From Azolla caroliniana (Eukaryota; Polypodiophyta): a DNA stretch of 64,000 nucleotides. Shown here piece after piece: positions 34,581 to 45,935 of this stretch; within the stretch, counting starts at the first letter, position 1, and each line of letters opens with the position of its first letter. The stretch covers positions 18,414,001 to 18,478,000 of the forward strand of contig JBHGNT010000002.1 in assembly GCA_043228905.1 (NCBI GenBank). Reading direction: 5' to 3'. The notes beneath the pieces were generated by a model. That model did no database searches, was not told the DNA's origin, and saw only the letters and a list, made by a program, of their open reading frames with translations. Made by a program: the position numbers and the translations under genes.

Positions 34581-34634
34581 TAGCTTGTTGGTGAAGAGGC
34601 TCGTGTTTCCAAGTTGGAGTCAAGAGTTCGAATC
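34581..34634 (+). other. tRNA-like module c in LTR-D (right), sense
   Basis: TAGCTTGTTGG at 34581 and GAGTTCGAATC at 34624, 43 nt apart. Identical to the left-LTR module. Confidence 0.6.
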
Positions 34635-34954
34635 AAGGGTCGGTAGAGAAAGGGTTCATCTTGCTACCAAACATTGTAAAGTTGGTAAAATCTTGTATTC
34701 ATAATATACATCATGTTCATATCATATACTTTTTTGTCTTAAATCATACTTTGTCTCTATCTTGCGTCTTGAATCATACATTGCCTCTATCTTTTATCTA
34801 TACTAGTCTCTCTCTCACACATATTACTTTAAACTATTATTCCTCATATCCTTTATCTTCCTAACATTTGCGCGCAAGCCTAATAAAAGTTCCTTCAACT
34901 CCCCTTAACCTTAGTCCCTGCGACTTCGCCGCACGAACCACAACTACCCCGACA

Positions 34955-35570
34955 GCGCGCGCTTAACACCGACTCACGCACACACACGCACACACACACA
35001 CACATGCCGACCCGACTCACGCCCTTATGTACAGGAAACGCAGGAAAGGGGAAGCACCCGACACTAACAGAGACGCGAATATACACAAACAGACGCAAAC
35101 ATATATATATGTATAAATAGAAGAATACATTCTCGGCTTCGATCCGGACTGAGGTAGGTTACAGTAGTCGTCTGTTGCCAAGCCGCCGTCGGGGAGCTCA
35201 CGGGCTCGTCGCGCCGAGCGGGGTCTTGCGCAGGAGATGAGCTGAAGCCAACCCTAAACGAACACGAAGGGGAAGAGAAGCAGAAGAAACCTAACCCTAA
35301 ACCTACCGGTATACCCTCTAATGCAAAATGGGCAACCCTTTTACAAAGGGCGTTCCCTTCCTTTTATAGAACAAGGAAAGGGAGGCATTACAATGCGGGA
35401 CAAATCCCGACTTACATGGGATCGTCTGTCCTGACTTGACTACTCTTCGGCGCCATAAAGGCTCCCTCGATATTCACACTAAATGTACATGGGTTCGTAC
35501 ACACCCTGCACCCCGCCGATGTAGCCAATGTTCCCCGGTTTTCGCCTCTGGCTGAAATTCTTCACGACAA
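34955..35570 (-). repeat. Solo LTR-H, right part
   Basis: On the minus strand it starts TTGTCGTGAAGAATTTC at 35570 (same start as LTR-I at 22168). It carries CTTTTATAG at about 35371 and an (ACAC)n stretch at 34978-35002, and stops at the Ty3-D LTR end. It is flanked on the right by CGCGT, matching 29476-29480. Confidence 0.65.
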
Positions 35571-37369
35571 CGCGTAAAGAGAAGGGCAAGAAGGAAATGC
35601 CGGAATACGACTTCGGTAGTGCCGAGTCAGATCAGAGCAAGTCTAACTATGGGTAAACTAAGAAGGAACCTCCACAGAAGAGGTCGACAGTAACCGAAAA
35701 GGTCGTGAAATCGGGTAATCACGAATTAAGTTGATCTACCCGCCTCAAGAACCCCGTAAAGAGATATAGGTATAATGAATACATGGGGCACCATTACGCG
35801 TACATGATGCGAGTGACGGAAGTGCGTGAGCCAGAGAGCTACGCAAAAGTGGCGAAAGACGCGAATTGGCGTGCTGCGATGGAGGAAGAGATGCGCGCTT
35901 TCACTGATAATGAGACTTGGGACCTAGTTGACGCACCGAAGGGTGAAAAGCCGATCGGATGTAGGTGGGTGTATAAAGTGAAATACAATACCGACGGCTC
36001 AATCAATCGATTCAAGGCCCGCTTAGTGGTGAAAGGCTACGCGCAGAAGCACGACGTGGACTACAATGAGACCTTCGCACTTATCGCAAAGATGACTACC
36101 GTGCGTGTTCTACTAGCCGTGGCTGCGGCAAAGGGGTGGCACTTACATCAAATGAATGTAAAGAATGTGTTCCTGCAAGGTGATCTTGAGGAACAGGTGT
36201 ACATGGTACAACCCCCTGGATTTCTATCGAAACAAACATCTCGGCAATTTGCCGACTGAAGAAGTCACTTTACGGACTCAAGCAAGCCCCGCGAGCTTGG
36301 AACGCAAAGATTACGCAACGGTTGCGTAAGATGGGGTTTTTGACATTGAAGTCTAACTCTTCATTATTTGTTTGACAAGGTCAACATGGCCCGGTAAGCC
36401 TTCTACTTTATGTTGAGGATTTAATCATCAGCGGTGCCGACCTGAACGAAATCCGCCATGTAAAGTCTCAACTTGCGGCATCGTTTGAAATGAAGGACCT
36501 TGGAGACCTTCATTACTTCGTCGGGATTGAAGTGATCCGTATTGATCAGCCAACGTCATTACGCGCTGAATATGCTTTTCACGTTTGGGATGGAAAATTG
36601 TAAGCCCATCTCGACCCCTCTGGATAGAAACGTAAAGCTTCGCCGAGATTCGGGAAAGGCGTGCGACCCGACACGGTTTCGACAAATTGTCGGAAGCCTC
36701 ATCTACTTGACGATTACTCGGCCGGATCTTAGCTACCCAATCGGCCTAATCAGTCAATTTATGTCGCAACCTATGGCCAAACACCTTCAGTGCGCACAAA
36801 GGAGATTATGATATTTCAGTGGCACAAAAGACATGGCGTTGTTGTATCGGGCAGGCGTAGCCGAACAGTTGGTTGGCTACACGGATGCCGATTGGACCAA
36901 AAACGCCGGTGATCATAGATCCACATCTGGATACGCCTTCTCATTAAGAAGAGCGGCGATCATGTGGAGCAGCAAAAAGCAGCCGACAGTGGCACTGTCG
37001 AGCACGGAGGCCGAATATCGAGGGGCGATTGTCGCTATGTGCGAAGTCATTTGGCTGAAATGGCTAGTATGGGATCTGCTTGTAGAGGTGTCTGATCCGA
37101 AGACGATTTATTACGACAACCTCAGCAGTATCCACCTTGTGAAAAACCCCGTGTTCCACGCCCGGACCAAGCACATTGAGGTGCATTACCATTTTGTTCG
37201 CGAGCGGGTCCTTTCAGGTGAAGTCGAACTAGTGTATGTTCCGACGGATCAACAGGTTGCCGACATCTTCACCAAGCCTCTTGGTCTTGACAAGTTGTGG
37301 CATTTCTTAGGTGAGCTAGGGTTGCGTCACCTCGACACGCCAAACTTGAGGGGGGGAAAGGAAGAATAG
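35571..37369 (+). pseudogene. Copia-B RT and RNase H
   Basis: Resumption of copia-B after the nested insert. Linker RKEKGKKEMPEYDFGSAESD is followed by RT ([61 protein letters not shown]) and, after shifts, GLKQAPRAW and LLYVEDLIIS (YVDD changed to YVED). RNase H follows with VGYTDADWTKNAGDHRSTSG, SSTEAEYRGAIVA, YYDNLSSIHL and RTKHIEVHYHFVRE. Main breaks lie at 35657, 36257-36560 and 36811. The catalytic change and the stops mean no activity. It ends at a first PPT-like CTTGAGGGGGGGA (37344). Confidence 0.85.
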
Positions 37370-37380
37370 GAACTAAAGCA

Positions 37381-37879
37381 TGAAAGGAGCGGATGTGTTC
37401 ATCACGGCAGAAGTAACTGTGATGCGGAATCAGATGAAGAATTCGATTTCGGGCTGGCTAAAGAAGCCGAAGAAAAGAGCAAGGGCCATAACCATAGGGA
37501 AGAGCTGAGGATAGCCAAATCAAGGGGAGATACAACCAAGAAGGGCGTAAAGGCCAAGACCAAGATGTGGTCTGATGTAGTCAAAGGTCTAAAGACAAGA
37601 GACGAATTGGAGACAACCAATTCGGATGAGAGCAGAATTGAATCGGAAGTGTTCGATGCAATTAGAATGTTCGATTCGGATGCACCAAATCAACTAAAGG
37701 CCATGCGGAGAAAAGGGCAGCGAAGGACGTGGCGACACCCAGATAGCAAGGGAGCTGAGAAGGGCCAAACGAGCAGACCAGCTGACCAGAAGGGTCGAAG
37801 CGCGCGAAATCGAATGGGTCGAGGAGCGCGAGCGAGGCGTGAAGCTAGAAGGAACCGGAGCGTAGATCCGGAAGAGTAG
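37381..37879 (+). CDS. Extra ORF between RNase H and 3' LTR of copia-B
   Basis: An open frame with no internal stop runs from about 37381 to the TAG at 37879, about 165 codons; the first ATG is at 37565, giving 104 codons. It is rich in Lys, Arg, Glu and Asp (DAESDEEFDFGLAKEAEEKS, then a basic end GRGARARREARRNR). No membrane segment, signal peptide or known domain is visible. The position between pol and the polypurine tract is where env-like or accessory ORFs sit in some plant copia lineages, but the composition is not env-like. Read-through repeat or a captured Gag-like piece is possible. Function is unknown. Confidence 0.35.
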
Positions 37880-37893
37880 ACTGAACCTCAAGT

Positions 37894-37909
37894 TAAGCTT
37901 GAGGGGGAG
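37894..37909 (+). other. Polypurine tract of copia-B
   Basis: CTTGAGGGGGAG lies immediately before the TGTTGAG start of the 3' LTR, the site where plus-strand DNA synthesis is primed. A similar purine run at 37344-37360 follows RNase H about 550 bp upstream. Confidence 0.7.
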
Positions 37910-38122
37910 TGTTGAGTGACAAGCTCAACATTGGGTGCGTAATACGAAGCGTAACCTAGTGCGTAGACTGGACGCATAAGTTAGTTCACACAATTTGGCC
38001 GTATCGATGCATAAACCGAAAGGCCGTTAGAGAGATATTCCTTGTAAGGAATAATTTTGGGAGTGAGTGTTGTGGCTCATTTATGAGCGGTCAAGTATTG
38101 TCAGTACTTGTGTCAGCCCGAT
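37910..38122 (+). repeat. 3' LTR of copia-B, truncated
   Basis: The first 213 bp of LTR-B (TGTTGAGTGACAAG to CAGCCCGATAG), ending where the Ty3-C RT begins. About a dozen differences from 27283 onward make this pair older than the D or G pairs. Confidence 0.85.
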
Positions 38123-40996
38123 AGAGAGCTAGAGACTTTGTGGGAATATATTGATGAGAATCTGGCAAACGGATTCATTCGGCATTCTAGATCCCCTACT
38201 GGTGCACCTATCTTCTTTGTTAAGAAGAAGAATGAGACTCTTCGGTTGGTCGTGGATTATCGAGGGCTAAACAAAGTGACTATCCAGAATAGATATGCTC
38301 TACCATTAATCCTGAATCTTTTGGAACGTCTCAGTGGTGCAAAATATTTCACGAAGTTGGACCTTCGTGGAGCATATAATCTAGTTCGGATTCGCCCGGG
38401 GGATGAATGGAAGACAACTTTCCGCACTCGCTATGGACATTTTGAGTATACAGTGATGCCATTCGGTCTCACGAATGCACCTGCTGTTTTCCAACATATG
38501 GCGAACGATATTTTTTGAGATTTTCTTGATATCTTCACTATAGTTTACCTAGATGATATTTTAATCTACTCAAAGACCCAAGAGGAGCATGAGGAACATG
38601 TTTGTCAGGTACTGTGTCGACTCCGAGAATATGGTCTCTACGCAAAATTAGAAAAGTGTAGTTTCGGCCAGAATCAAGTGGAATTTTTGGGGTATGTTGT
38701 ATTGTCAAATGGTATTGCTATGGACCCCATGAAGGTACAAGCAATTTTAGAGTGGCAAACGCCCTTTTCAGTGCGTGGTGTGCAATGTTTTCTCGGGTTT
38801 GCAAATTTTTATCGAAAATTTATTAAAGATTATTCCAAGGTTGTGCTTCCGCTTACTCAGCTCACACATAAAGCTCAACCATTTATATGGGGTTTAGATG
38901 CAGCCGAGGCATTCGAAAGCTTAAAACGAGCATTTACAATGACACCTATCTTAGCACATGTCGACCCAACAAAACGCTTCATCCTCGAAGCCGATGCATC
39001 CGATTTTGCACTAGGGAGTGTCCTCTCGTAGACTGGAGATGATGGACAGCTACACCCTTTCACCTTTCATTCACGAAAGTTTGAAGTTGTAGAGATCAAC
39101 TACGAGATCTATGACAAAGAGCTTCTTGCAATCGTGGATTCATTTCAACAATGGCGACATTTCCTAGAAGGTTCTTCTTAGCAGATCATTGTCTACAATG
39201 ATCATAAGAACTTGACTTATTTCCAAAATGCTCGAGTCTTGAGTCGGCTACAAGCCCGATGGGCGCAATTTTTGACTCACTTCGACTTTATCATCATATA
39301 TCGCCCTGGGATGCAACAAGGCAAAGCAGATGCTCTTTCTCGGCGCTCTTATATGGAACTTCATCTAGGGGAACTTGCATTTGAGCATCAAAAACAAATC
39401 CTTTTGGGTCCTAATCGATTATGATTAATGGTAGTTAACGCCATAACAACTCTTGAAAATTCCACTCTTCTTGATTCCATTCGAGATCATATGGCCACTG
39501 ATGATTTCGCCAAGGATGTTTTGGATCATATCGTCCTGGATCGTGCTTCTTGCCCACGGTCGAAAAATCCTCGTAATGACTATTGTCAGTTCTATTGGGA
39601 TAGTGGTTTTCTATTTCGACAAAATTTATTGTATGTTCCTGATGGTCCCCCACAGCTACAAGTTTTGCAACATTGCCATGTCTCACCAATGGCTGGTCAT
39701 TTTGGAGTTCACAAGACTCTAGAATTAATTTCTCGACGCTATTGGTGGCCTCACCTTCGTCATTTTGTTGAGGAGTATGTTTGGAGCTGTGATATATGTT
39801 GTCGATCAAAGAATCCTCGTCACCGACCCTATGGCTTACTACAACCACTTCCCATTCCGGAAACTCCTTGGAATTCTATATCCTTGGACTTCATTACTGA
39901 TCTCTGAGTTTCAAAAGGTTTTGATGCAATTCTCACAGTGGTTGATTGATTTGCCAAAAGGGCACATTTCTTGCCATGTACAAAGTCGATTACTAGCCAA
40001 GAGGCGACTGATCTCGTTATGCGGGAGGTATTTAAGCATCATGGTCTGCTTGATGATATTATTAGTGATCGTGGTCCACAATTCATCTCAAAGTTTTGGA
40101 AGCAAATGTTCAAACTTCTCCACATTTCAGTTAAGCTTTCTTTGGGCTATCATCCTGAAACAAATGGCCAAATAAAGTGTACCAACCAGACATTGGAACA
40201 ATATCTTCGTTGTTTCATCAACTATCAACAAGATGATTGGGTTGATTTTTTGCACTTGGCGAAATTCGCTTACAACAACTCAACCCATTCTTCTACAGGA
40301 TATTCCCCATTTTTCGCAAATATAGGATGTTATCCTCGGTGGACGATGAATGCGCATCCAGAAGTTCCTACCAACCCTGCTGCCGAGGATCGTCTTAGTC
40401 GCCTCCAAGAAATTCAAGCTAACATTTTCCACAATTTGCACGATGCTCAATTTACACACAAGAGGCTTGCCGATCGTCATCGTCTAGACTCCTCAAAAAA
40501 GTTCCGCATTGGGGATCATGTATGGCTTCTCCAAGACAACATCAAGACCACTCGTCCTTGCAGTAAATTGGATTACCAACGTTTTGGCCCTTACATGATC
40601 ACTGGTAAGATAAGTGATGTTGCATTTCGTCTTGACCTCCCTCCACACATGCATCTTCATCCGGTGTTTCATGTATCTCTTTTGGAACCTTATACTACAA
40701 GTTCAATTCCGGGCCGTCTTACGACACCCCTCCCACCTGTCGAGTTCTTGGACGGGCCTGAATTTGAAGTTGCTGCCGTTCTCGATTCTAAAATCGTGCG
40801 CAACAAGTTGTATTACTTAGTCGATTGGCTAGGCTATACCCCTAATGATCGAATTTGGGAACTTGCCGCAAATCTTTTCAATGCTGCAGAACTCATCAAT
40901 GCATTTCATCACCAATATCCTTGTAAACCAGGTCCTAATACAAACCCTACGACCTGTGAGACGTGTCGTCGAAGAAGGGGGATAGTGTCACGATAA
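38123..40996 (+). pseudogene. Ty3-C chromovirus pol, 5' truncated
   Basis: Starts inside RT ([18 protein letters not shown]). RT follows with [34 protein letters not shown] and [10 protein letters not shown]. RNase H follows with LEADASDFALGSVLS and ADALSRRSY; integrase HHCC has HCHVSPMAGHFGVHK and CDIC. The core has SLDFITDL and ISDRGPQFISKFW, but NGQIKCTNQT carries Lys at the catalytic Glu position. The tail NPVFHVSLLEPY-like block and chromodomain (FEVAAVLDSK, YYLVDWLGYTPND) complete it. The stops at 38516, 39029, 39178, 39421 and 39943 each fit CAG to TAG or CGA to TGA. Gag and protease were lost at the join with copia-B. Confidence 0.9.
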
Positions 40997-41456
40997 CACT
41001 CACATCATGCATCGAAAGGATCATGACACTCACATTACGACTCGAAAAGATTTGAACCCACAAACTTATTGTACACATGTCAAATCCTTAACCATTGTAT
41101 TAATATTCTTATATGTATAGTCTCTAGAATATGAAATCTAATATCATAGGAATATTCTATATTACTCTACATTCTAGAATGACCTAGAATATTCTAGAGT
41201 GTTCTATACCACTAGAACCTTCTGGAATACTCTAGAGATCTTCTAGATTACTCTACATTCTAGGATAACCTAGAATATTCTAGAGTGTTCTCTATTACTT
41301 ATAAATAGGGATCTACCACCCATCCCAAACCTAAATTGGTTCAACGCCATTTTGTAGCTTACTCTTTGTAATCCATTTTACGCTTCAATATAATAATTCT
41401 CTTTCAATTATCTCTCTATCTCTTTTTCTCTCTCTTTCTCTCTCTCAGTCTTGACA
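40986..41456 (+). repeat. 3' LTR of Ty3-C
   Basis: The 471-bp LTR runs from TGTCACGATAACAC to CAGTCTTGACA, with many TTCTAGAATATTC-like heat-shock-element-like repeats (41120-41300) and TATA in CTTATAAATAGG (about 41300). A diverged copy is at 54240-54666 on the minus strand. It contains an antisense tRNA-like module. Confidence 0.88.
41049..41102 (-). other. tRNA-like A/B-box module in LTR-C copy 1
   Basis: On the minus strand TAATACAATGGTTAAGG (starting 41102) and GGGTTCAAATC (starting 41059) are 43 nt apart. The A-box is weak (TAATACA for TRGCNCA); the B-box is good. Antisense to the LTR. Confidence 0.55.
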
Positions 41457-42059
41457 CATACATACATAAATACCATTATGCATATATGTATGCACATATG
41501 TACATTAACACATGGACATACATATATTCATTTATACATTGCTACATATACATACACATACATACATTAGATATTTACATAGATATTATGCACATGTTAC
41601 AATCACACATCCATACACATTGAATCATGTACATTGACATACATATGTAAGTACATACATACACACTGACGAACATACATGCATACATTACATATGCATA
41701 CACACATGTACATTCATATATGGACATACATATATTGATGCACGTATATACACACATATGCCTACAATGATACACATATAAATTTTACAAACACACATCA
41801 TTCCTTGAAAATATGCATAGAAAAATACATGTGCATACATATATATACACATGTACATTGTTACACGTATATACATACACATACCTTCCATGATACATGT
41901 ATAAATATTACAAACTTACATCCATACATCCATCCATTTGTACATACATACATACATACATACATACATAGACACAAGCACAAAACACATACCTTACATA
42001 CTCACATGCCATACACACAATATGTACATACATACAATATATACAATACAATACAATAT

Positions 42060-42121
<62 letters not shown>

Positions 42122-42127
42122 ACACAT
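41457..42127. repeat. ACAT-rich microsatellite block with (CA)n
   Basis: About 670 bp of degenerate ACATAC/ACATAT repeats begin at the last base of LTR-C and end in a (CA)n run at 42059-42115. Open frames here on both strands are repeat artefacts. Confidence 0.92.
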
Positions 42128-42283
42128 GTACATACAATACATACAATCGACGCTAATTGTTCGAAAAAACAGGGGAAGAAAGGGGGGAAGATTACAAATT
42201 TACATATGTAGATGTGTGTTATGTTTTGGCAAAAAGTTAGGGGGAAAAGGAAGGAAGGGGGCAGAGGGAGACAGACAGACAGA

Positions 42284-42316
42284 TAGAGAGAAGAAGAAGA
42301 AGAAGAAGAAGAAGAC
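42284..42316. repeat. (GAA)n microsatellite
   Basis: A run of GAA/AAG units preceded by (GACA)n and (GATA)n at 42269-42284. Confidence 0.9.
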
Positions 42317-42490
42317 TTGACTGATTAAGACGAGGCAACAGAAAGAAGAAGAATGGAACAAGCAGGACAGAGATGAAGCCCCCATCACTGGGAGGGATGA
42401 AAGATTCTTCTTCTTCTACCACCACGTTGTTTCCACAATCCTTCCTTATGTTGCACCTATTCTTCTTCTGCCTCAGCATCTACTAAGGCT

Positions 42491-42607
42491 ATGGAGCTCG
42501 ACCTCGATAACGACGACACCACCAACTTCTTCTTTGACTTCATCCCTGATTCTCGACCCCTCGAACCCGATTTCTTCAACTCCTTCGACGATCTTGCCAT
42601 CACTTAG
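42491..42607 (+). CDS. Small acidic ORF of unknown function, possible gene start
   Basis: An unusually GC-rich coding-like stretch encodes 38 residues rich in Asp, Phe and Pro (MELDLDNDDTTNFFFDFIPD onward, ending FDDLAIT). It follows a pyrimidine-rich leader typical of plant 5'UTRs. The acidic, Phe-rich N-terminus resembles activation regions such as those at bZIP N-termini, but I recognise no family. It ends in TAG with no obvious splice site, so it is a fragment, a small gene, or chance. Confidence 0.3.
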   Translation: MELDLDNDDTTNFFFDFIPDSRPLEPDFFNSFDDLAIT

Positions 42608-43038
42608 CTTCTTTGGAATGTGACATAACAAAGATTATCAACAAAGGTAACATTGTGAACTTGGACTTAATGTTGAAGCTTAATGGATGTCTAATCAATT
42701 CCAAATGCTACTTAATGTTACACTAATTACAAAATATTCACTATTATTTTTCGAAAGAAGTGTTTATCTCAAGGTTGAGAAATTTGTTCAACATGATGTA
42801 TGTTCTAAGATCTATATGTTTGTGACATTGATGGACATTGTGTAAACTTAAAATTGAAAGACATGTTACTATATGAGATTTTTAGACAAGAACTTAGTAA
42901 GTCAATACCATACAATGATGTGATCATAATTGACCATATCAATGTGGACCCATTAATCTCTAGTTATGTTTAACATAATTTGTATTAGAGATAGATAGAT
43001 AGATAGATTATATTATTGTCTTCGGAGGTCAAATATGA

Positions 43039-43040
<2 letters not shown>
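42608..43040. other. Spacer, nothing recognised
   Basis: AT-rich DNA without supported features, ending in a short (GATA)n at 42990-43008. Confidence 0.5.
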
Positions 43041-43041
<1 letters not shown>

Positions 43042-43086
<45 letters not shown>

Positions 43087-43197
43087 GCCTTCTAGGGTTT
43101 TTGTTGAGCCTCTTTTAGGGTTCTCTCTCCCATTATGGAGAAAGAGGCAAAATTGGAGCCTGAGGACGAAGGAGGGATTTGGTATGGCCAAGTTTTA
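43042..43197 (+). promoter_or_regulatory. (GA)n tract, telo-box leader and possible first exon
   Basis: A (GA)n run (43042-43083) is followed by two TAGGGTT (telo-box-like) motifs at about 43093 and 43116. An ATG at 43135 opens MEKEAKLEPEDEGGIWYG and then reaches a GTTTTA that could be a splice donor near 43191. This is the look of a plant gene start, but no downstream exon could be joined with confidence. Confidence 0.3.
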
Positions 43198-45100
43198 AAC
43201 CATGTTCATATGTGTGCATGTGTATTTGCATATGCATGGCTGTGTTTGTATATTTGTGTTTGTATGCATGTATGAACACATGCACACATACATTTGCAAC
43301 ATTCCAAAAAGCTAAAAAATAATTATTATTATTCTTAAAGCTTTAAAATTTACAAAAGATTTAGCTTTTTTTTCACGTATTCTATGCATGGGTAGAATAC
43401 TTAACACAAGTATTCTCTACATATTGTATGCTAAGTATTCTACAACAATTAGTATAAATTTTGGTTGATCTCTTCACAACTAATTGAAGGTTGTAATATG
43501 TTCAGTAGGAACACTCTAGTTGGATGGGAGGAGGCTCTCTTGGTGTGATATAGGTTACCCGTGTGGTGAAATTATAAGGAAGAAAGAAAGATGAAATAAA
43601 CATATTTTAAAGAACGGAATGGTGTAAGATATCTAAAAGGTATCATATTTGAAAAATGTTTGTCTCATCCATGAGTTAAAACCTCCTAGGGAACCAAATT
43701 GATGAAAATCAATGATAAATGATTCCTTAGGAATATGCACAATTCTAAGACAAATTCAAGAGAAGTGCATACCAATCTTGTCTTTAACCTGTCCCATTTC
43801 TCTTTTGGGCAAGTGCGTTGATTGCCTGTAAATTTAGATGTTGCTTTAATTTTACTTTTTAGTTTCAAATCTCTTAGCTAGATGAATTAATTGTGCTATT
43901 TCTTTTGTTCAGGTTCTCCTAATGAATTGTATGCCACAACGGGATCCTAAGTTGTTGCTTTCTCATGTTCTTAAGTTTTGTACTAATGTTGGTTTGTCAA
44001 TTTCCATGTTTCAATGGAATCTCAATTTACAATTGGTTTGGTCTATTCAATGTTGACACTAAATCTTTTATCATTAGGAGTTCCATTTCATCATGCATTA
44101 TTTGCACCTAGCCTTTCATCGTATAGTAATTTGACTATTGACTTGAACTCTCCCAAAAGCAACAATAAAGAGGACTTGTCATCGCAACTTGCAATACAAA
44201 AAAGTGTGGGAAAATATTATCCAAGCACCAAGAGAAGGTAGATTTGTAGTAAGAAATGCAAATGTATTGTATATGAACACATTTGTTTAAGAAGTGTCAC
44301 CTCTGCTACATCAACAAGAAATCCTGATATAACTCAGCAGACATTACGTCCTAAAGACATCCTTTCTAGGCATGATGCATTGAAGAAAGCAAATGATCTC
44401 TTTGGTGGACTATCAAGTAGTGTGTTGCCTTCATTGCCAATTGTCCTCGACCTTCCTTCTCCGTCAATATGCTCGAGAACATTTGGGACTTCAGCTACAA
44501 TTTTTCTCTAATTTCCTTTAGTGTAGTTGGCTTAGTGTTCAATTTATTATCTGAGAAATTGTTTCACCTAGAATTTGACTTATTTTTCATGAAATTTAGG
44601 TGGAAGATGTGATTTGGAAATGCCATCAATCGTATATATAAGAAATTTTATGATACCAACCAATGGATTAGTCTAGAAGATCTAGGAGCATAGATGAATA
44701 GGTGTCTGAAGTGGACACCCTTCATTATGAGATTAATAGCTGAAATCCTCAAAGTAGAGGAGTATATCATCAATGGCTGAAGTGTTGGCAGAGTATGTAT
44801 GGAAATTGGTGATGGATGTAGAATTTTGGATCATAGAGAAAACAAAACTAGGAACATGGTGAATTGGTCTCACCATGAGTATATATTGAGTATGAGGAAA
44901 TCTATTGTCAATTATATACTTCAGGTTTCTGCATTACCTATCATGATTTAATTATCTTAAAAGCACTTGTATTATACAATAAATTGTTAAGGCAATGTCA
45001 AGACTTGATTCTAAAAGAGTAATTTCCTACCCACAATTGGATAAGTTAGAGCAAGATAGACTTGGACTTACAAATATAGAAGAGGTCCTTCAAGTAATGA
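43198..45100 (+). pseudogene. Unrecognised degenerate coding remnants
   Basis: Scattered plus-strand coding-like pieces include ...DLNSPKSNNKEDLSSQLAIQ (about 44140-44190), DILSRHDALKKANDLFGGLS (44358-44420), IYKKFYDTNQWISLEDLG (44630-44690), EIGDGCRILDHRENKTRNMV (44800-44860) and RVISYPQLDKLEQDRLGL (45015-45075). They are in different frames with stops between them. No known transposon motif is present, so this may be a dead host gene or an unfamiliar element. Confidence 0.25.
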
Positions 45101-45602
45101 CACCATATTTTGCATGATCCCACATGATCTAGATTTTAATACCAAAGTGGTGAGTTGTTGTCTTGAGTGCACATGGGGCAATGTCAAGATCATTGAACAT
45201 ATTACATCCATTAACTTTAGAGATTGCATACGCATAATACATGGATGCATACACACTTGCCATAGATATAAGATATATAACACATACAATACAATACATA
45301 CGTAAATAAACATGGAATACAATATAATACATACATACAATACAATATATACATATGAACATACGCAATACAACACTATGTACATATACACACATGTATA
45401 AAACTTGAATGTGTCTTTTATGTAAGGGCATTTAAAATGAGTTGTTGTCAAAATATATATTGACACTAAGGGGTATTTTTATTAACCAATTTTTTATAAA
45501 AGGGTATCTAAAATAGTCAAAAACATATGTATAAGGGGTTTATAAAAGATGTCGTGAACGCACGTGATATAGCCTCTTTATAAATAGTGGAGCCCCCGGG
45601 GA
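45101..45602. other. Spacer with ATAC-rich repeats
   Basis: ACATACAATACA-type repeats lie at 45280-45395; the rest holds nothing recognised up to the start of LTR-E. Confidence 0.6.
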
Positions 45603-45935
45603 TGTTGTCACAAAATGTGAATATCAAGGTTTGAACGTGTGACCTTCAAACAATGGTCTTACAGTTTAACCATTGCACCCTGTACGCCAAGTGGCGCACA
45701 ACATGTATGCCAAATGGAGATCATGCACATTCTAATGTATAGTATATAAGTTGAAGATTTGCTTAGTGTTGAACCATTCCGGTTCAACACCAGTCTTCAA
45801 CAACCTTGTAATCTCGGTTTCCAGTAATAGAAATTCTTGTATTTTTGTCTTGTAAACGTCTTCTCGTTTGTTATTATCTTCTTTTCTTCCAAATCGGCCT
45901 CGTCTTCAAAGCTTGGGTCGTGATGGGCGTCACCA
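45603..45935 (+). repeat. 5' LTR of Ty3-E (end uncertain)
   Basis: Starts TGTTGTCACAAAATG, carries TATA in GTATATAAGTTG (about 45744) and shares with LTR-C the GTTCAACACC..TTTGTAA-type pre-end region (GGTTCAACACCAGTC at 45780). The 3' end is not fixed because no second copy is in the window. It is followed by a leader and gag start, then split by copia-G. Confidence 0.6.
45628..45680 (-). other. tRNA-like A/B-box module in LTR-E
   Basis: On the minus strand GGGTGCAATGGTTAAAC (starting 45680) and ACGTTCAAACC (starting 45638) are 42 nt apart. Antisense to the LTR, 25-78 bp from its 5' end, as in the other families. Confidence 0.52.

Larger units (their letters stand above)
34087..34954 (+). 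repeat. 3' LTR of Ty3-D
   Basis: The 868-bp LTR starts TGTCGTGAAGAATGTG, overlapping the last pol codons, and ends CTACCCCGACA. It differs from the 5' LTR by only a few substitutions, so the insertion is recent. The next base begins the right part of LTR-H. No target duplication can be read because the 5' LTR lost its first bases. Confidence 0.9.

Noticed and set aside
41575-42479. Long Cys/Tyr-rich and His/Thr-rich open frames on both strands
   Set aside because: They are translations of ACAT, CA and GAA microsatellites.
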